Shown here piece by piece: positions 45,379 to 53,805 of a DNA stretch of 64,000 nucleotides. Both the position numbers and the translations under genes were made by a program. Origin of the DNA: Snodgrassella alvi (GTDB taxonomy: Bacteria > Pseudomonadota > Gammaproteobacteria > Burkholderiales > Neisseriaceae); contig NZ_MEIO01000026.1 of NCBI RefSeq assembly GCF_002777745.1, positions 94,395-158,394 of the forward strand, in the 5' to 3' direction. The notes beneath the pieces are model-generated. The model did no database searches. It had not been told where the DNA came from and worked only from the letters and a program-made list of their open reading frames with translations. Position 1 is the first letter of the stretch, and each line of letters begins with the position of its first letter.

Positions 45379-45792
45379 TTAGGCGATACTAATTTCAAGG
45401 TGTTTGCCTAATTGGTTTAACGCGGCGTTAATTGTATCGATTTTGGTTGAGTGATTAAGGTTTGTTAGTCGCTGCACGTCTTGAGGTCGTGTAAGTAAAC
45501 GTCTAGCTAATTCTGCATTAGAAACATTTTGTTTTAGCATTTCATTAAGTAGAAGAGCCTTTGCAGTAACGCTTAGAGGTAAGGAAATTAATTCCTCACC
45601 TTTTTGTTTTTTTGATGGTAGTGGGATTTGGCGATGGTTTTCAAAATAGAACTCCATGGCAGTTAATAGCGCATCAGCGGCCATATCACGAGCATCTTCA
45701 AGAGTGTCGCCGCAGGTTAACGCTTCGGGGATATCACGAAAGGTTACAGTATAGCTATTATCGTCGCGCGTTATTAAAACAGGATATTGCAT
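45379..45792 (-). CDS. hicB: HicB-type antitoxin
   Basis: About 137 residues. The partial RNase-H-like HicB fold is seen in MQYPVLITRDDNSYTVTFRD, IPEALTCGDTLEDARDMAAD and LLTAMEFYFENHRQIPLPS. The C-terminal ~55 residues (LNEMLKQNVSNAELARRLLT) are a helix-turn-helix DNA-binding domain. It neutralises HicA and represses the operon. ATG at 45792 has GGTGA eight bases upstream; earlier in-frame ATGs lie before it. hicA is upstream, separated by 75 bases containing a hairpin. Confidence 0.88.
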   Translation of the reverse strand: MQYPVLITRDDNSYTVTFRDIPEALTCGDTLEDARDMAADALLTAMEFYFENHRQIPLPSKKQKGEELISLPLSVTAKALLLNEMLKQNVSNAELARRLLTRPQDVQRLTNLNHSTKIDTINAALNQLGKHLEISIA

Positions 45793-45844
45793 AATTATAT
45801 TCACCATAACGATTATTAAAGAATGAAGCAAAGCTTGAGATATA

Positions 45845-45863
45845 AGCCCTCATAAAGAGGGCT
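45845..45863 (-). other. Hairpin between hicA and hicB
   Basis: AGCCCTC-TTTAT-GAGGGCT on the minus strand, with no following T-run. Placed right after the hicA stop, it could slow decay of, or lower transcription past, the toxin gene, or let hicB be made from its own promoter. Confidence 0.6.
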
Positions 45864-45867
45864 GTTA

Positions 45868-46041
45868 CTACAATCCCAATTGTTTTTTTATTGCTTTAAC
45901 CAGACCCGTAGGGATTTCTTTACTAGGATGTCTGGGTAATGTTGATTGCTTATTAGCGTAATAAAGTTTTAAATGTTTGGTCCCATCTTTAACTTGCACT
46001 CCTTGAGCTATCAACCAGCGTAAAAATTCGCTTTGTTTCAT
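45868..46041 (-). CDS. hicA: HicA-type mRNA interferase toxin
   Basis: A 57-residue double-stranded-RNA-binding-like toxin. Family pattern: MKQSEFLRWLIAQGVQVKDG, then TKHLKLYYANKQSTLPRHPS (catalytic His in GTKHLKL, about 23) and KEIPTGLVKAIKKQLGL. HicA cleaves mRNA and is held by HicB. Length is typical (about 58-60). AAGGA is only two bases from the ATG, so initiation may be weak. First gene of the hicAB operon, behind two palindromic operators. Confidence 0.88.
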   Translation of the reverse strand: MKQSEFLRWLIAQGVQVKDGTKHLKLYYANKQSTLPRHPSKEIPTGLVKAIKKQLGL

Positions 46042-46069
46042 TTCCTTAATATTAATTTAACATGGATTA

Positions 46070-46124
46070 ATCATAAACAAAAATGTTTATGATTGCAAGT
46101 GCTTTTATAAACATTTTTGTTTAT
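46070..46124 (-). promoter_or_regulatory. Double palindromic operator of hicAB
   Basis: Two near-identical sites, ATAAACA-AAAA-TGTTTAT (46073-46090) and ATAAACA-TTTT-TGTTTAT (46107-46124). They are exact reverse complements of each other, so they also form an 18-base inverted repeat around a 16-base spacer. The first extends to 10-base arms (46070-46093). They lie 30-80 bases upstream of the hicA ATG. Confidence 0.8.
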
Positions 46125-46212
46125 TTGGATAAGTGAACTAGTAATATGAAGTTAACAGCTAAAGCTGGCAGACTGACTCCCGCAGGTTGTAACAGTCGCC
46201 TTTCATCTCCCT

Positions 46213-46237
46213 CACGCATACGCGTGGGCTTTTTTAT
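46213..46237 (+). terminator. Terminator before the packaging genes
   Basis: CACGC-ATAC-GCGTG then GGCTTTTTTATT. The T-run is followed within eight bases by the RBS (GGAG) of the next small gene. A similar sequence occurs at about 45293-45322. Confidence 0.7.
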
Positions 46238-46249
46238 TGGAGTTGGGAT

Positions 46250-46363
46250 ATGAGTAACCCTATAGATTTTGCACAGGCGTATTACAATGGCCTTGAAGCA
46301 ACGCTTGCCGAAGTACTGCAAAGCTATAGCGCAGCCCATAAGATTCACTACCTACTGACATGA
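46250..46363 (+). CDS. Small phage protein (37 aa)
   Basis: ATG at 46250 has GGAG seven bases upstream. The product is MSNPIDFAQAYYNGLEATLA then EVLQSYSAAHKIHYLLT, a small helical protein. It ends five bases before the HNH gene. Function unknown; first frame of the late rightward block. Confidence 0.6.
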   Translation: MSNPIDFAQAYYNGLEATLAEVLQSYSAAHKIHYLLT

Positions 46364-46367
46364 AGCT

Positions 46368-46682
46368 ATGAAGATACCAACGCTTAAAAGTAGCCTGCCT
46401 GAGTTTAACAGTTCATCTGCCACGGTACTCAGGGATAAACCGGGGGCTACAAAACGCATACGAGGCTATCAATGGCAGGGGATAAAGAAGCGGGTGCTGG
46501 CACGGGATAGTTTTCGATGCCGATCCTGCGGTTGCATTGGTGGCAGCTTACAGGTTGACCACATTATTCCGCTGGAGTTAGGTGGCAGTAATGATGATAG
46601 TAATTTGCAAGTGCTATGCGCGGATTGTCATAAGCATAAAACCACTAAAGAACTGCGGCAGCGTTACAAGCGTGCTTGGTGA
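46368..46682 (+). CDS. HNH endonuclease (packaging-associated)
   Basis: A 104-residue HNH nuclease with two zinc pairs: FRCRSCGC (about 45-52) and VLCADCHKHKTTKELR (about 83-98), and the catalytic QVDHIIPLELGGSNDD (His about 65). Such genes sit beside terminase in HK97-like phages, where the HNH protein assists cos cleavage and DNA packaging. A GC-rich cos-like stretch follows immediately. Confidence 0.9.
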   Translation: MKIPTLKSSLPEFNSSSATVLRDKPGATKRIRGYQWQGIKKRVLARDSFRCRSCGCIGGSLQVDHIIPLELGGSNDDSNLQVLCADCHKHKTTKELRQRYKRAW

Positions 46683-46722
46683 TGTTATTCGCTGCTGCAA
46701 ACGTTTGCTATTTGTTCTATAT

Positions 46723-46776
46723 CCGGGGGTGGTAGTAAAGTTGGGTTACTACGGCCGCCGACACCGCGCGTCCCCT
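46723..46776. other. Candidate cos region
   Basis: Between HNH and the small terminase is a 54-base stretch much richer in G and C than its surroundings: CCGGGGGTGGTAG..., then ACGGCCGCCGACACCGCGCG and TCCCC. GC-rich stretches with G-run and C-run ends at this place are typical of cos sites in HNH-encoding phages. The cut position cannot be read from sequence. Confidence 0.5.
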
Positions 46777-46847
46777 CATTTATAAAAAAAATGGCCTGAA
46801 AACACCTGTTAATTAACAAAATCTGCTCAAAAAATAGGCAAATTGCT

Positions 46848-47333
46848 ATGTCGCTTAATGATAAACAGGAATTGTTCGCGCTTAGTGTCGCGGCGGGGCT
46901 GAATCAGACGGAAGCCTGTATTAATGCGGGCTACAGCAGGAATGGTGCAGCTGCTGCTGCATGTCGGTTAATGAAAAATCAGGCCGTTTTAGCGCGCATT
47001 GAGGAGCTGAAAAAGCAGCAAAATGGACTTAACAAAAATATTAACAAAATTGTTAACAATGATGTTAATACGGATGTTAATTCTGTTAATGCTGTTAAGT
47101 CTGTATCACCACCCAGTGATGATCCTTTGCAGTTTTTGTTAAAGGTAATGAATGATGAAGATTTACCGCCAAAGTTAAGGGTTGATGCCGCTAAAGCATT
47201 GATGCCTTATAAGCATGGGCGTATTGGTGAGACCGGCAAGAAAGAAGCGGCAATGGATTTTGCGATTGAGAAATCACGCGCGGGCGGATTATCGGCACGT
47301 TTAGAGCAAAGAGGTTTGAAAAAGGTGAAATAA
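46848..47333 (+). CDS. Terminase small subunit
   Basis: A 161-residue DNA-recognition subunit. Helix-turn-helix near the N-terminus: LSVAAGLNQTEACINAGYSR then NGAAAAACRLMKNQAVLARI. A low-complexity Asn/Val linker (about residues 61-84) is encoded by regularly spaced TTAA boxes. The C-terminal half (PPKLRVDAAKALMPYKHGRI) is the oligomerisation/linking region. It is followed one base later by the large terminase, as usual. Confidence 0.88.
   Translation: MSLNDKQELFALSVAAGLNQTEACINAGYSRNGAAAAACRLMKNQAVLARIEELKKQQNGLNKNINKIVNNDVNTDVNSVNAVKSVSPPSDDPLQFLLKVMNDEDLPPKLRVDAAKALMPYKHGRIGETGKKEAAMDFAIEKSRAGGLSARLEQRGLKKVK
47029..47099 (+). repeat. Array of seven TTAA boxes in the small terminase gene
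   Basis: TTAA occurs at 47029, 47041, 47053, 47065, 47077, 47086 and 47095: spacings of 12, 12, 12, 12, 9 and 9 bases. Most are in GTTAA(T/C) context. The regularity fits binding sites for the terminase or simple repeat expansion. Confidence 0.75.
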
Positions 47334-49055
47334 ATGGCTGATTGGGTAACAGCCTGCCCTGACTGGGAAGAGCGGATTGTTAACCGGAGGTCACTAATTC
47401 CATGTACTCCGCTGTTTCCCGAAGTGGCAGAGATTGCTATTGAAGTATTTGGAGATTTAATAGTTCCTGATATGACTGGGTTGCCAAGAATGCGCGAGGT
47501 TATGCCGCCTTGGGTGCTTGATTTTGTCGGTTCTATTTTTGGCGCGCTTGACCCGTATGCGCAGCGGAGATTAATTAAAAAGTTCTTTTTATTGATTAGC
47601 AAGAAGAACGCTAAATCAACTATTGCCGCAGGAATTATGATAACTGCGCTTGAGCTGAATGAGCGTAATTTAGCTGAGGCTATTATTCTGGCTCCAACGA
47701 AAGAGGTGGCTGATAATTCGTTTAAACCCGCTGCTGGTATGATTGAGTTTGACCCTCAAATGAGGGATAAATACAACATATCCAAGCATACAAGGACAAT
47801 AACGCATTTAGCTACTAAGTCCACTTTAAAAGTCGTGGCAGCGGACGATAAAACAGCAGGCGGGTTGAAAGCTGCCTTTGTTCTGATTGATGAAATGCAT
47901 TTATTCGGTGCGATGGCCAATGCGGAATCAGTCATTAAAGAGGCTACTGGCGGGTTAATGTCAAAGCCTGATGGTTTTTTGATTATTTTATCAACGCAAT
48001 CCAAAGAACCACCCGCAGGTGTATTTAAAACAGAACTGGAATACGCCCGATCAGTAAGAGATGGTAGTACGGCAGATGGCAAAGAACTGGTTGATAAAAC
48101 CTATTTACCGGTTTTGTATGAGTTTCCGGCTTCGCTCATTAAATCGGGAGCATACAAAAAGCCTGAAAACTTCTATATAACCAATCCAAGCCTTGGCTAC
48201 TCGGTAGACGAGGCTTTTTTGATTAGTGAGTACCGGCAGGCCGAGCTAAAAGGCGAGCAGACGCTGATTGAGTTTGAGGCTAAGCATTTAAACAAGGAGG
48301 TTGGGCTAAATTTACGCTCAGACCGTTGGAGCGGTGCGGATTACTGGCTGGCACAGTCGGACGATACGTTGACGCTGGATACATTGCTGAGCCGCAGCGA
48401 GGTGGTAGTGATAGGGCTTGATGGTGGTGGTAATGATGATTTATTTGGTTTGGCCGTGGTTGGCAGGGAAAAAGGCACTCAACGGTGGTTAACTTGGTGC
48501 TATGCGTGGGCTAACCCGCCGGTGCTGAACAATCGCAAGGATATCCTGCCACAACTGGAAGGCTTTGTTAAAGACGGGGATATGACCTTTTGCCAGAACG
48601 TGGGTGATGATCTGAAAGAAGTGGCCGAAATATGTTTAAAGGTTGGTCAGACTGGTTTGCTGCACTCTATAGCGGTAGACCGCTATGGCATGGAGCCGGT
48701 ATTACAAACCATTCATAATAAATTTATTGACAATGGCTATGCTTTCCCTCCGGATGGCTTGTTTAAAGCGATATCGCAGGGCTTCAAAATGACTGGCACT
48801 ATCAAGGCCACAGAGCGGGCTCTGGCCAGTAAAGAGATGTGGCACGCCAATCAGCCTCTGATGAATTGGAATGTCGGGAATGCACGTGTTATTCAATCAG
48901 GTAACGGTATTCAGGTAACTAAACAGTATGCTGGCTTTGCCAAGATTGACAGCCTGATGGCGCTATTTGATGCGGTGGCGGTAATGGCGACTAATCCGGC
49001 ATCGCGATACAGCGGCGGAATCGATTCTTTTTTGGATAATTTCATAATAGGTTAG
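47334..49055 (+). CDS. Terminase large subunit
   Basis: A 573-residue packaging motor. ATPase: LLISKKNAKSTIAAGIM (Walker A variant, about 88) and AAFVLIDEMHLFGAMA (Walker B, about 183). The C-terminal nuclease begins VVVIGLDGGGNDDLFGLAVV (about 358-378, first metal Asp) and has later acidic residues (SIAVDRYGMEP). Type Terminase_1, as in HK97. Packs DNA into proheads through the portal. Confidence 0.93.
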   Translation: MADWVTACPDWEERIVNRRSLIPCTPLFPEVAEIAIEVFGDLIVPDMTGLPRMREVMPPWVLDFVGSIFGALDPYAQRRLIKKFFLLISKKNAKSTIAAGIMITALELNERNLAEAIILAPTKEVADNSFKPAAGMIEFDPQMRDKYNISKHTRTITHLATKSTLKVVAADDKTAGGLKAAFVLIDEMHLFGAMANAESVIKEATGGLMSKPDGFLIILSTQSKEPPAGVFKTELEYARSVRDGSTADGKELVDKTYLPVLYEFPASLIKSGAYKKPENFYITNPSLGYSVDEAFLISEYRQAELKGEQTLIEFEAKHLNKEVGLNLRSDRWSGADYWLAQSDDTLTLDTLLSRSEVVVIGLDGGGNDDLFGLAVVGREKGTQRWLTWCYAWANPPVLNNRKDILPQLEGFVKDGDMTFCQNVGDDLKEVAEICLKVGQTGLLHSIAVDRYGMEPVLQTIHNKFIDNGYAFPPDGLFKAISQGFKMTGTIKATERALASKEMWHANQPLMNWNVGNARVIQSGNGIQVTKQYAGFAKIDSLMALFDAVAVMATNPASRYSGGIDSFLDNFIIG

Positions 49056-49059
49056 ATAA

Positions 49060-50310
49060 ATGGCTAATTTGCAGGATGTAGGCTTTTTCCGCCGTATTGT
49101 AAATGCTTTCAGGTCTCAGTTAAGGCTAGGCAAAGGCGAGAGTATTTCGCTGAATGACAGCGCGTCATCTGTCAGTGGTGTTCTGGTGACGCCCGAAAAA
49201 GCGTTAAAGCTTTCGGCGGTATGGGCATGTATTAATTTGCGCTCTGGGCTGGTATCTACCTTGCCTTTTGCATTGAGAACAGCAGATAAAAAGATTGCCA
49301 CTGAGCACCCTTTATATGACATTTTCCGCTATGCACCCAATGCCAATATGAATCCCAGTGATTTCTGGCAGGCGTTGATGACCTCAATAGACCTGCAAGG
49401 TAATGCGTTTGCGGAAATTAAACGTAAAGGGGAGCGGATTATATCGCTGGAAGTCCTTGACGCCACCAGAATGAAAATAACCCGCCTGCAAGGGGGTGAG
49501 GTGGTGTATGAATACGATGAGGGAGATGGAACGCGCAAGTTGCCGGACAGAAATATTTTTCACCTGAAAGATTTTACGCTGGACGGCATAACAGGGCTTT
49601 CGCCGCTTACTTATGGCGTAGAAACACTGGGGCTGCAAATCCATGCTAACGATACTACAGCACACGATTACAAAAACCGCTTTAAAGGACGTGATGTGAT
49701 CGTATATAGGGGTACGGGACAAGGTGGGGCGCCGGTATTGACTGAAGAACAGCGTAAAAAAACCCGCAAATTTCTGCAAGAGTTTTCGGCTGCAAGTGAA
49801 GCGGGGAAGACTCCGATATTGGAAGGAGGTTTTGATATTGTGAACAGGGCTCCATCCTTAAGTCCAATTGATGCGCAACTGCTTGAGTCGCGCCAATTTG
49901 GTATTGAAGAAATTTGCCGCTGTTTTTCAGTACCGCCTCAACTAATCGGACATACCAGTAAATCATCCAGTTGGGCGTCCAGCTATGAAAATACTGTACT
50001 CAGTTTTCAGGCATTCACAATAGTGCCGAAATTGCAGCGCATTGAGCAAACGATAACACGTAAATTACTCAGCCCAGCGGAGCGCAGAATTTATGAGCCT
50101 AAATTTAACGCCGAGGGGCTGCTGCGCGCTTCTCCGGCTAATCGCGCTAGCTTTTATACATCAATGGTGCAAAACGGGATTTATTCACGTAATTATGTTC
50201 GCGATCTTGAAGATTTGCCGGCGGTTGATGGTGGTGATGAATTAACCGTACAGCTTAATATGGGTACGTTGAATCATGCAGCAAATGAAACATTAAAGAG
50301 GCAGGAATAA
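49060..50310 (+). CDS. Portal protein (HK97 type)
   Basis: A 416-residue portal. Family stretches: LSAVWACINLRSGLVSTLPF near the N-terminus (about 52-72), GNAFAEIKRKGERIISL, DGITGLSPLTYGVETLG (about 170), ILEGGFDIVNRAPSLSPIDA and EEICRCFSVPPQLIGHTSK (about 285). Forms the dodecameric DNA gate. Overlaps the protease start by one base. Confidence 0.93.
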   Translation: MANLQDVGFFRRIVNAFRSQLRLGKGESISLNDSASSVSGVLVTPEKALKLSAVWACINLRSGLVSTLPFALRTADKKIATEHPLYDIFRYAPNANMNPSDFWQALMTSIDLQGNAFAEIKRKGERIISLEVLDATRMKITRLQGGEVVYEYDEGDGTRKLPDRNIFHLKDFTLDGITGLSPLTYGVETLGLQIHANDTTAHDYKNRFKGRDVIVYRGTGQGGAPVLTEEQRKKTRKFLQEFSAASEAGKTPILEGGFDIVNRAPSLSPIDAQLLESRQFGIEEICRCFSVPPQLIGHTSKSSSWASSYENTVLSFQAFTIVPKLQRIEQTITRKLLSPAERRIYEPKFNAEGLLRASPANRASFYTSMVQNGIYSRNYVRDLEDLPAVDGGDELTVQLNMGTLNHAANETLKRQE

Positions 50311-50957
50311 TGCAGACAAAACGTCTTGATATGCCGCTTGAAATTAAATCCGTCAAAGAAGACGGTTTTTTTTCAGGTTATGGCTCGATAAATGGCAATA
50401 TAGATTCTTATGGCGATGTAGTAGTGCCGGGGGCGTTCGCAAAGTCGCTGGCGGAATGGAAAGCCCGCGACCGAATGCCGCCAGTGTTATTCAATCATGA
50501 CTGGAATACGCCTATTGGCTGCTATACCAAACTGGTTGAAGATGAACGAGGGCTGTATGTCGAGGGTAAATTGCTAATCGACCAGATAGAAAAAGCGCGG
50601 GAAATGCATGCATTATTGCAGGCCAAGGCGATTGATGGCCTGTCTATTGGTTATAGCATCATACGGCAGGAATACGACCGGGAAGCAGATATCAATAAAT
50701 TGATAGAAGTAAAACTATATGAAATATCCGTTGTTATTTTTCCAGCTAATCCGGAAGCCAGGGTGGACTATGTCAAGCATGATTATGGCTTACCCTCATC
50801 CGAACAGTTCAAAGCGCTGTTAACGCAAAACGGATTTAATGCAAAACAGGCCGCTGTCATTCACGACAGCGGTTTTTTTTCGTTGTCACAAAAGGCAACA
50901 CCAATCAACCACGTGTCTGAAATAGACGAAGTTATACGAATTTTAGGAGCTAACTAA
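50310..50957 (+). CDS. Prohead protease (HK97 type)
   Basis: A 215-residue serine protease that trims the scaffold domain of the capsid protein. Motifs: FSGYGSINGNIDSYGDVVVP at the N-terminus, His in VLFNHDWNTPIGCY (about 70) and Ser in KAIDGLSIGYSII (about 112). Cotranslated with portal and capsid. Confidence 0.9.
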   Translation: MQTKRLDMPLEIKSVKEDGFFSGYGSINGNIDSYGDVVVPGAFAKSLAEWKARDRMPPVLFNHDWNTPIGCYTKLVEDERGLYVEGKLLIDQIEKAREMHALLQAKAIDGLSIGYSIIRQEYDREADINKLIEVKLYEISVVIFPANPEARVDYVKHDYGLPSSEQFKALLTQNGFNAKQAAVIHDSGFFSLSQKATPINHVSEIDEVIRILGAN

Positions 50958-52226
50958 ATGCCTGATGTAAATGAAACCAAAGCAGTTGAACTGGCTAAAA
51001 TGCTGAAAGAAAAGCAGGAAGCGGTTAATAAGGCAGTTGACGAAGTCAAGGGAATTGGCGAGGAGCTTAAAGGCAAGCTTGCGAAAGGTGACAAAGTTAC
51101 CGAAGAACTTAAAAACGATGTTGACAAACTGCTGACCGAAGTTAACGGCCTGAAGTCGCAAGTGCATGATATGGAACAGGCGCAAGCGCGCAATCCTGTC
51201 ACCCCTGAAGGTGCAAAGACTTTGGGGAGTATGGTGGTTAAATCAGACCAGTTTAAAAGCTGCGCCAACATATCACAAGGCGACAGGCTGCACATTCCTA
51301 TTAATGTTAAAGAGTTGGGCAGTTCAGATAGTATGAGTTACAGCGCGGGTGCGTTAGTTCAACCGCATGTTACTGGTTTGGTGTCTTTGCCGGAGCAGAG
51401 ATTAATGGTGCGTGATTTGCTTACGCTGGGCAATACCGATAGCAACATGATAATCGTACCCAGAGAAAATACTTTTGTAAATAGCGCTGATGTGACGCCT
51501 GAGGGACAGTATAAGCCAGAATCAAATTTAGGCTTTACGCAGGAAACGGTGGCGGTTGTAACGATTGCCCACTGGCTTAAAGCAACCAGACAGATATTAA
51601 GTGACGCTTCCGGTTTGCAGTCTATGATTGACGGCCGCCTACGATACGGCCTGAAATTCAAGGAAGAGCAGCAGCTCTTAAATGGCACCGGCAATGGCGT
51701 GCAGCTAACTGGCCTGATACCTAACGCTACCAAGTTTAAAAATGAAAGTAACATCAAGACTTATACCATTATTGACCAGTTACGTCTGGCCATGTTGCAG
51801 GTGGTATTGTCTGGCTACAGTGCTACCGGCCATGTACTTAATCCAGTGCAATGGGCAGAAATTGAAATGGCTAAGGATGACATTGGCCGCTATGTTATCG
51901 GTAATCCGCAGGGGCAGGCAATCCCGACATTATGGGGGCAGCCGGTTGTTGCCACGCCATCTATGAAACAAGGTGAGTTTCTGACTGGTGCTTTCAAAAT
52001 GGGGGCACAAATCTTCGACCGGTGGGATATGAGTATTAATATCGCCTTTAATAACGATGATGATTTTGTTCGCAATATGGTAACCATATTGTGTGAGGAG
52101 CGGCTGGCACTGGCTATTTACCGGAAAGAGGCATTTGTGACAGGTACATTGCAGGGTGTGAGTGCTGAGCCTCAAAAAGCAGCACAAAAAGCAGCTCAGG
52201 AGGCAGAGGGTAGTAAAACAAAATAA
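50958..52226 (+). CDS. Major capsid protein with N-terminal scaffold domain
   Basis: A 422-residue HK97-fold capsid. The first ~85 residues are a charged coiled coil ([40 protein letters not shown]), the delta/scaffold domain removed by the protease. The mature part includes [40 protein letters not shown] and the A-domain/loop [23 protein letters not shown]-rich hairpin (52236-52253) follows its stop. Confidence 0.93.
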   Translation: MPDVNETKAVELAKMLKEKQEAVNKAVDEVKGIGEELKGKLAKGDKVTEELKNDVDKLLTEVNGLKSQVHDMEQAQARNPVTPEGAKTLGSMVVKSDQFKSCANISQGDRLHIPINVKELGSSDSMSYSAGALVQPHVTGLVSLPEQRLMVRDLLTLGNTDSNMIIVPRENTFVNSADVTPEGQYKPESNLGFTQETVAVVTIAHWLKATRQILSDASGLQSMIDGRLRYGLKFKEEQQLLNGTGNGVQLTGLIPNATKFKNESNIKTYTIIDQLRLAMLQVVLSGYSATGHVLNPVQWAEIEMAKDDIGRYVIGNPQGQAIPTLWGQPVVATPSMKQGEFLTGAFKMGAQIFDRWDMSINIAFNNDDDFVRNMVTILCEERLALAIYRKEAFVTGTLQGVSAEPQKAAQKAAQEAEGSKTK

Positions 52227-52235
52227 CCAGCTATT

Positions 52236-52253
52236 CCGCCCCTCAAGGGGCGG
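52236..52253 (+). other. Hairpin after the capsid gene
   Basis: CCGCCCC-TCAA-GGGGCGG, a perfect seven-base stem without a T-run. It likely protects the 3' end of abundant capsid mRNA or sets lower expression of the following genes. Confidence 0.7.
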
Positions 52254-52265
52254 CTGAGGGCGATT

Positions 52266-52580
52266 ATGATTAGCATTGAAGATATTCGTAATAATTGCCG
52301 GATTGATGACGATAGCGAAGATGACTTGCTTAGAATTTATCTAGCAGCGGCGCAGGACGCAGTAAAACAGTTCACCGGACGCAACTGGTACGAAAATGAA
52401 GTGCCAGATACAGACCCAACCGGCATGTTGTACAACCGCGCAGTTGATATGGCAATGTTGTTGCTAACTGCCCACTGGTATAAAAACCGTGAGGCGGTTT
52501 CGGCTTTGAATTCAACATGGTTACCCTTTGGTTGGGCGTATCTATTGCAGCCGTATCAGATTATGTGGGGGGATTCATGA
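52266..52580 (+). CDS. Head-tail connector (HK97 gp6-like)
   Basis: A 104-residue helical adaptor. The family start ISIEDIRNNCRIDDDSEDDL, then LRIYLAAAQDAVKQFTGRNW, is typical of gp6-like connectors that bind the portal ring. Its stop overlaps the next gene (ATGA). Confidence 0.85.
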   Translation: MISIEDIRNNCRIDDDSEDDLLRIYLAAAQDAVKQFTGRNWYENEVPDTDPTGMLYNRAVDMAMLLLTAHWYKNREAVSALNSTWLPFGWAYLLQPYQIMWGDS

Positions 52581-52918
52581 GTATAGCAGCAGGAAAGCTT
52601 AGTAAACGGGTGTTGTTGCAGCGTCCGGAAATCAGCAAGGATAGTCTGGGAGGTATTGAAAAAAAATGGGTTGATGTTGGATTAGTATGGGCAAACATAT
52701 CCTATCTGTCCGGACATGAATTTGTTAAAAACGGGCTGGATTCAGCAAGCTGTACCGTGTCAATACAGATACGTGCAAGCAAACTTACAGCCGACCTCAC
52801 CTCTGAGTATCGAATTATCCATAAAGGTCGTATTTTCAATATTCAGGCGGTGCTACCAGATTCAATTCACACCGAGGTAATTAATCTGCCTTGTACAACC
52901 GGTTTAAATGAGGGCTAG
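52577..52918 (+). CDS. Head closure protein (SPP1 gp16-like)
   Basis: A 113-residue beta-rich protein: GKLSKRVLLQRPEISKDSLG, then WVDVGLVWANISYLSGHEF. This is the head-tail joining/stopper family that closes the portal. ATG at 52577 overlaps the previous stop; the longer in-frame start (52517) is inside the upstream gene and rejected. Confidence 0.82.
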   Translation: MSIAAGKLSKRVLLQRPEISKDSLGGIEKKWVDVGLVWANISYLSGHEFVKNGLDSASCTVSIQIRASKLTADLTSEYRIIHKGRIFNIQAVLPDSIHTEVINLPCTTGLNEG

Positions 52919-52920
52919 CA

Positions 52921-53403
52921 ATGGGATTCAGTGTCAAAATTACAGGGCTGGAACGTTTGCAGAAGAAATTAAGGCGACTTGGTGACAGCGTTTGGGATGA
53001 TATAGCCAAAAAAGCCACCGGCAAAGGTGCAGCCATCATTCGGGATGAGGCAAGGGATAATGCCTACAAAGCGCCAAAACCTTATAAGGTTTACAACAAG
53101 GACGGTAAAGGAGGTAAAACCTGCACAGTAGTACAGCCCGGCCATGTGGGTCGCAGCGTGATTATGAAACGTATCCCGGCATCAGAGCGGCGGGGGCTGG
53201 CTTCCAAGCATATCGTCACTGTTTCCAACTCAAAAGAAATACCTAAAGGAGCAAGACAGATTGCCACCTTTGTAGAGTACGGCATTAACATGCCACAACC
53301 GCACCCATTTATGCGTCCAGCTTACGACAATAAGGGCGGAGAAGCCAAAAAGGAAGCTACTAAGGTATTGATGAAAGAGGTGAAAAAAGCATGGAAGAGG
53401 TAG
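52921..53403 (+). CDS. HK97 gp10-like tail-completion protein
   Basis: A 160-residue basic protein: VKITGLERLQKKLRRLGDSV at the start and a C-terminal FVEYGINMPQPHPFMRPAYD, the hallmark of HK97 gp10 family proteins, which join head and tail. Overlaps the following gene by 13 bases. Confidence 0.88.
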   Translation: MGFSVKITGLERLQKKLRRLGDSVWDDIAKKATGKGAAIIRDEARDNAYKAPKPYKVYNKDGKGGKTCTVVQPGHVGRSVIMKRIPASERRGLASKHIVTVSNSKEIPKGARQIATFVEYGINMPQPHPFMRPAYDNKGGEAKKEATKVLMKEVKKAWKR

Positions 53404-53750
53404 CTATTTTTTACAGCCTCATAAAGGACTTATGCGGCGGGCGAGTTTATCCCGACATAATACCGGTGCAAAACAAGGCAACAGACCCCGCCATGTGGCC
53501 GGCTATACGTTACTTAGTTGTTTCCGGACGGGTGGAATCAACGAATTGCTACCAAAGTTTTAACCCGCGCGTGCAGATTGACATTTATGCACATACGCCG
53601 CAGGAACGTGCACAGTATGTGCAGCAGGTGATGGAGACTATACAACAAGAAAATGAAGAAATTGACTGCCTGCTGAAAACAGCGCCAGTCTATTCTTACG
53701 ATATTGACAGGCAGAAATACCAAGCCACATTTGACTATATGATTATCTGA
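53391..53750 (+). CDS. Tail terminator/completion protein (DUF3168-like)
   Basis: A 119-residue protein: LIKDLCGGRVYPDIIPVQNK, then WPAIRYLVVSGRVEST and RVQIDIYAHTPQERAQYVQQ. This pattern is that of DUF3168/tail-terminator proteins that cap the tail tube at the head-proximal end. Confidence 0.8.
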   Translation: MEEVAIFYSLIKDLCGGRVYPDIIPVQNKATDPAMWPAIRYLVVSGRVESTNCYQSFNPRVQIDIYAHTPQERAQYVQQVMETIQQENEEIDCLLKTAPVYSYDIDRQKYQATFDYMII

Positions 53751-53766
53751 CAATCATTTTTTTACC

Positions 53767-53792
53767 AGCCACGGTTATTCGTGGCTTTTTTT
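53767..53792 (+). terminator. Hairpin with T-run before the tail tube gene
   Basis: AGCCACG-GTTATT-CGTGGCT followed by TTTTTTATGGAG. The T-run leads directly into the SD of the tail tube gene. Confidence 0.8.
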
Positions 53793-53805
53793 ATGGAGTT
53801 TTGTT

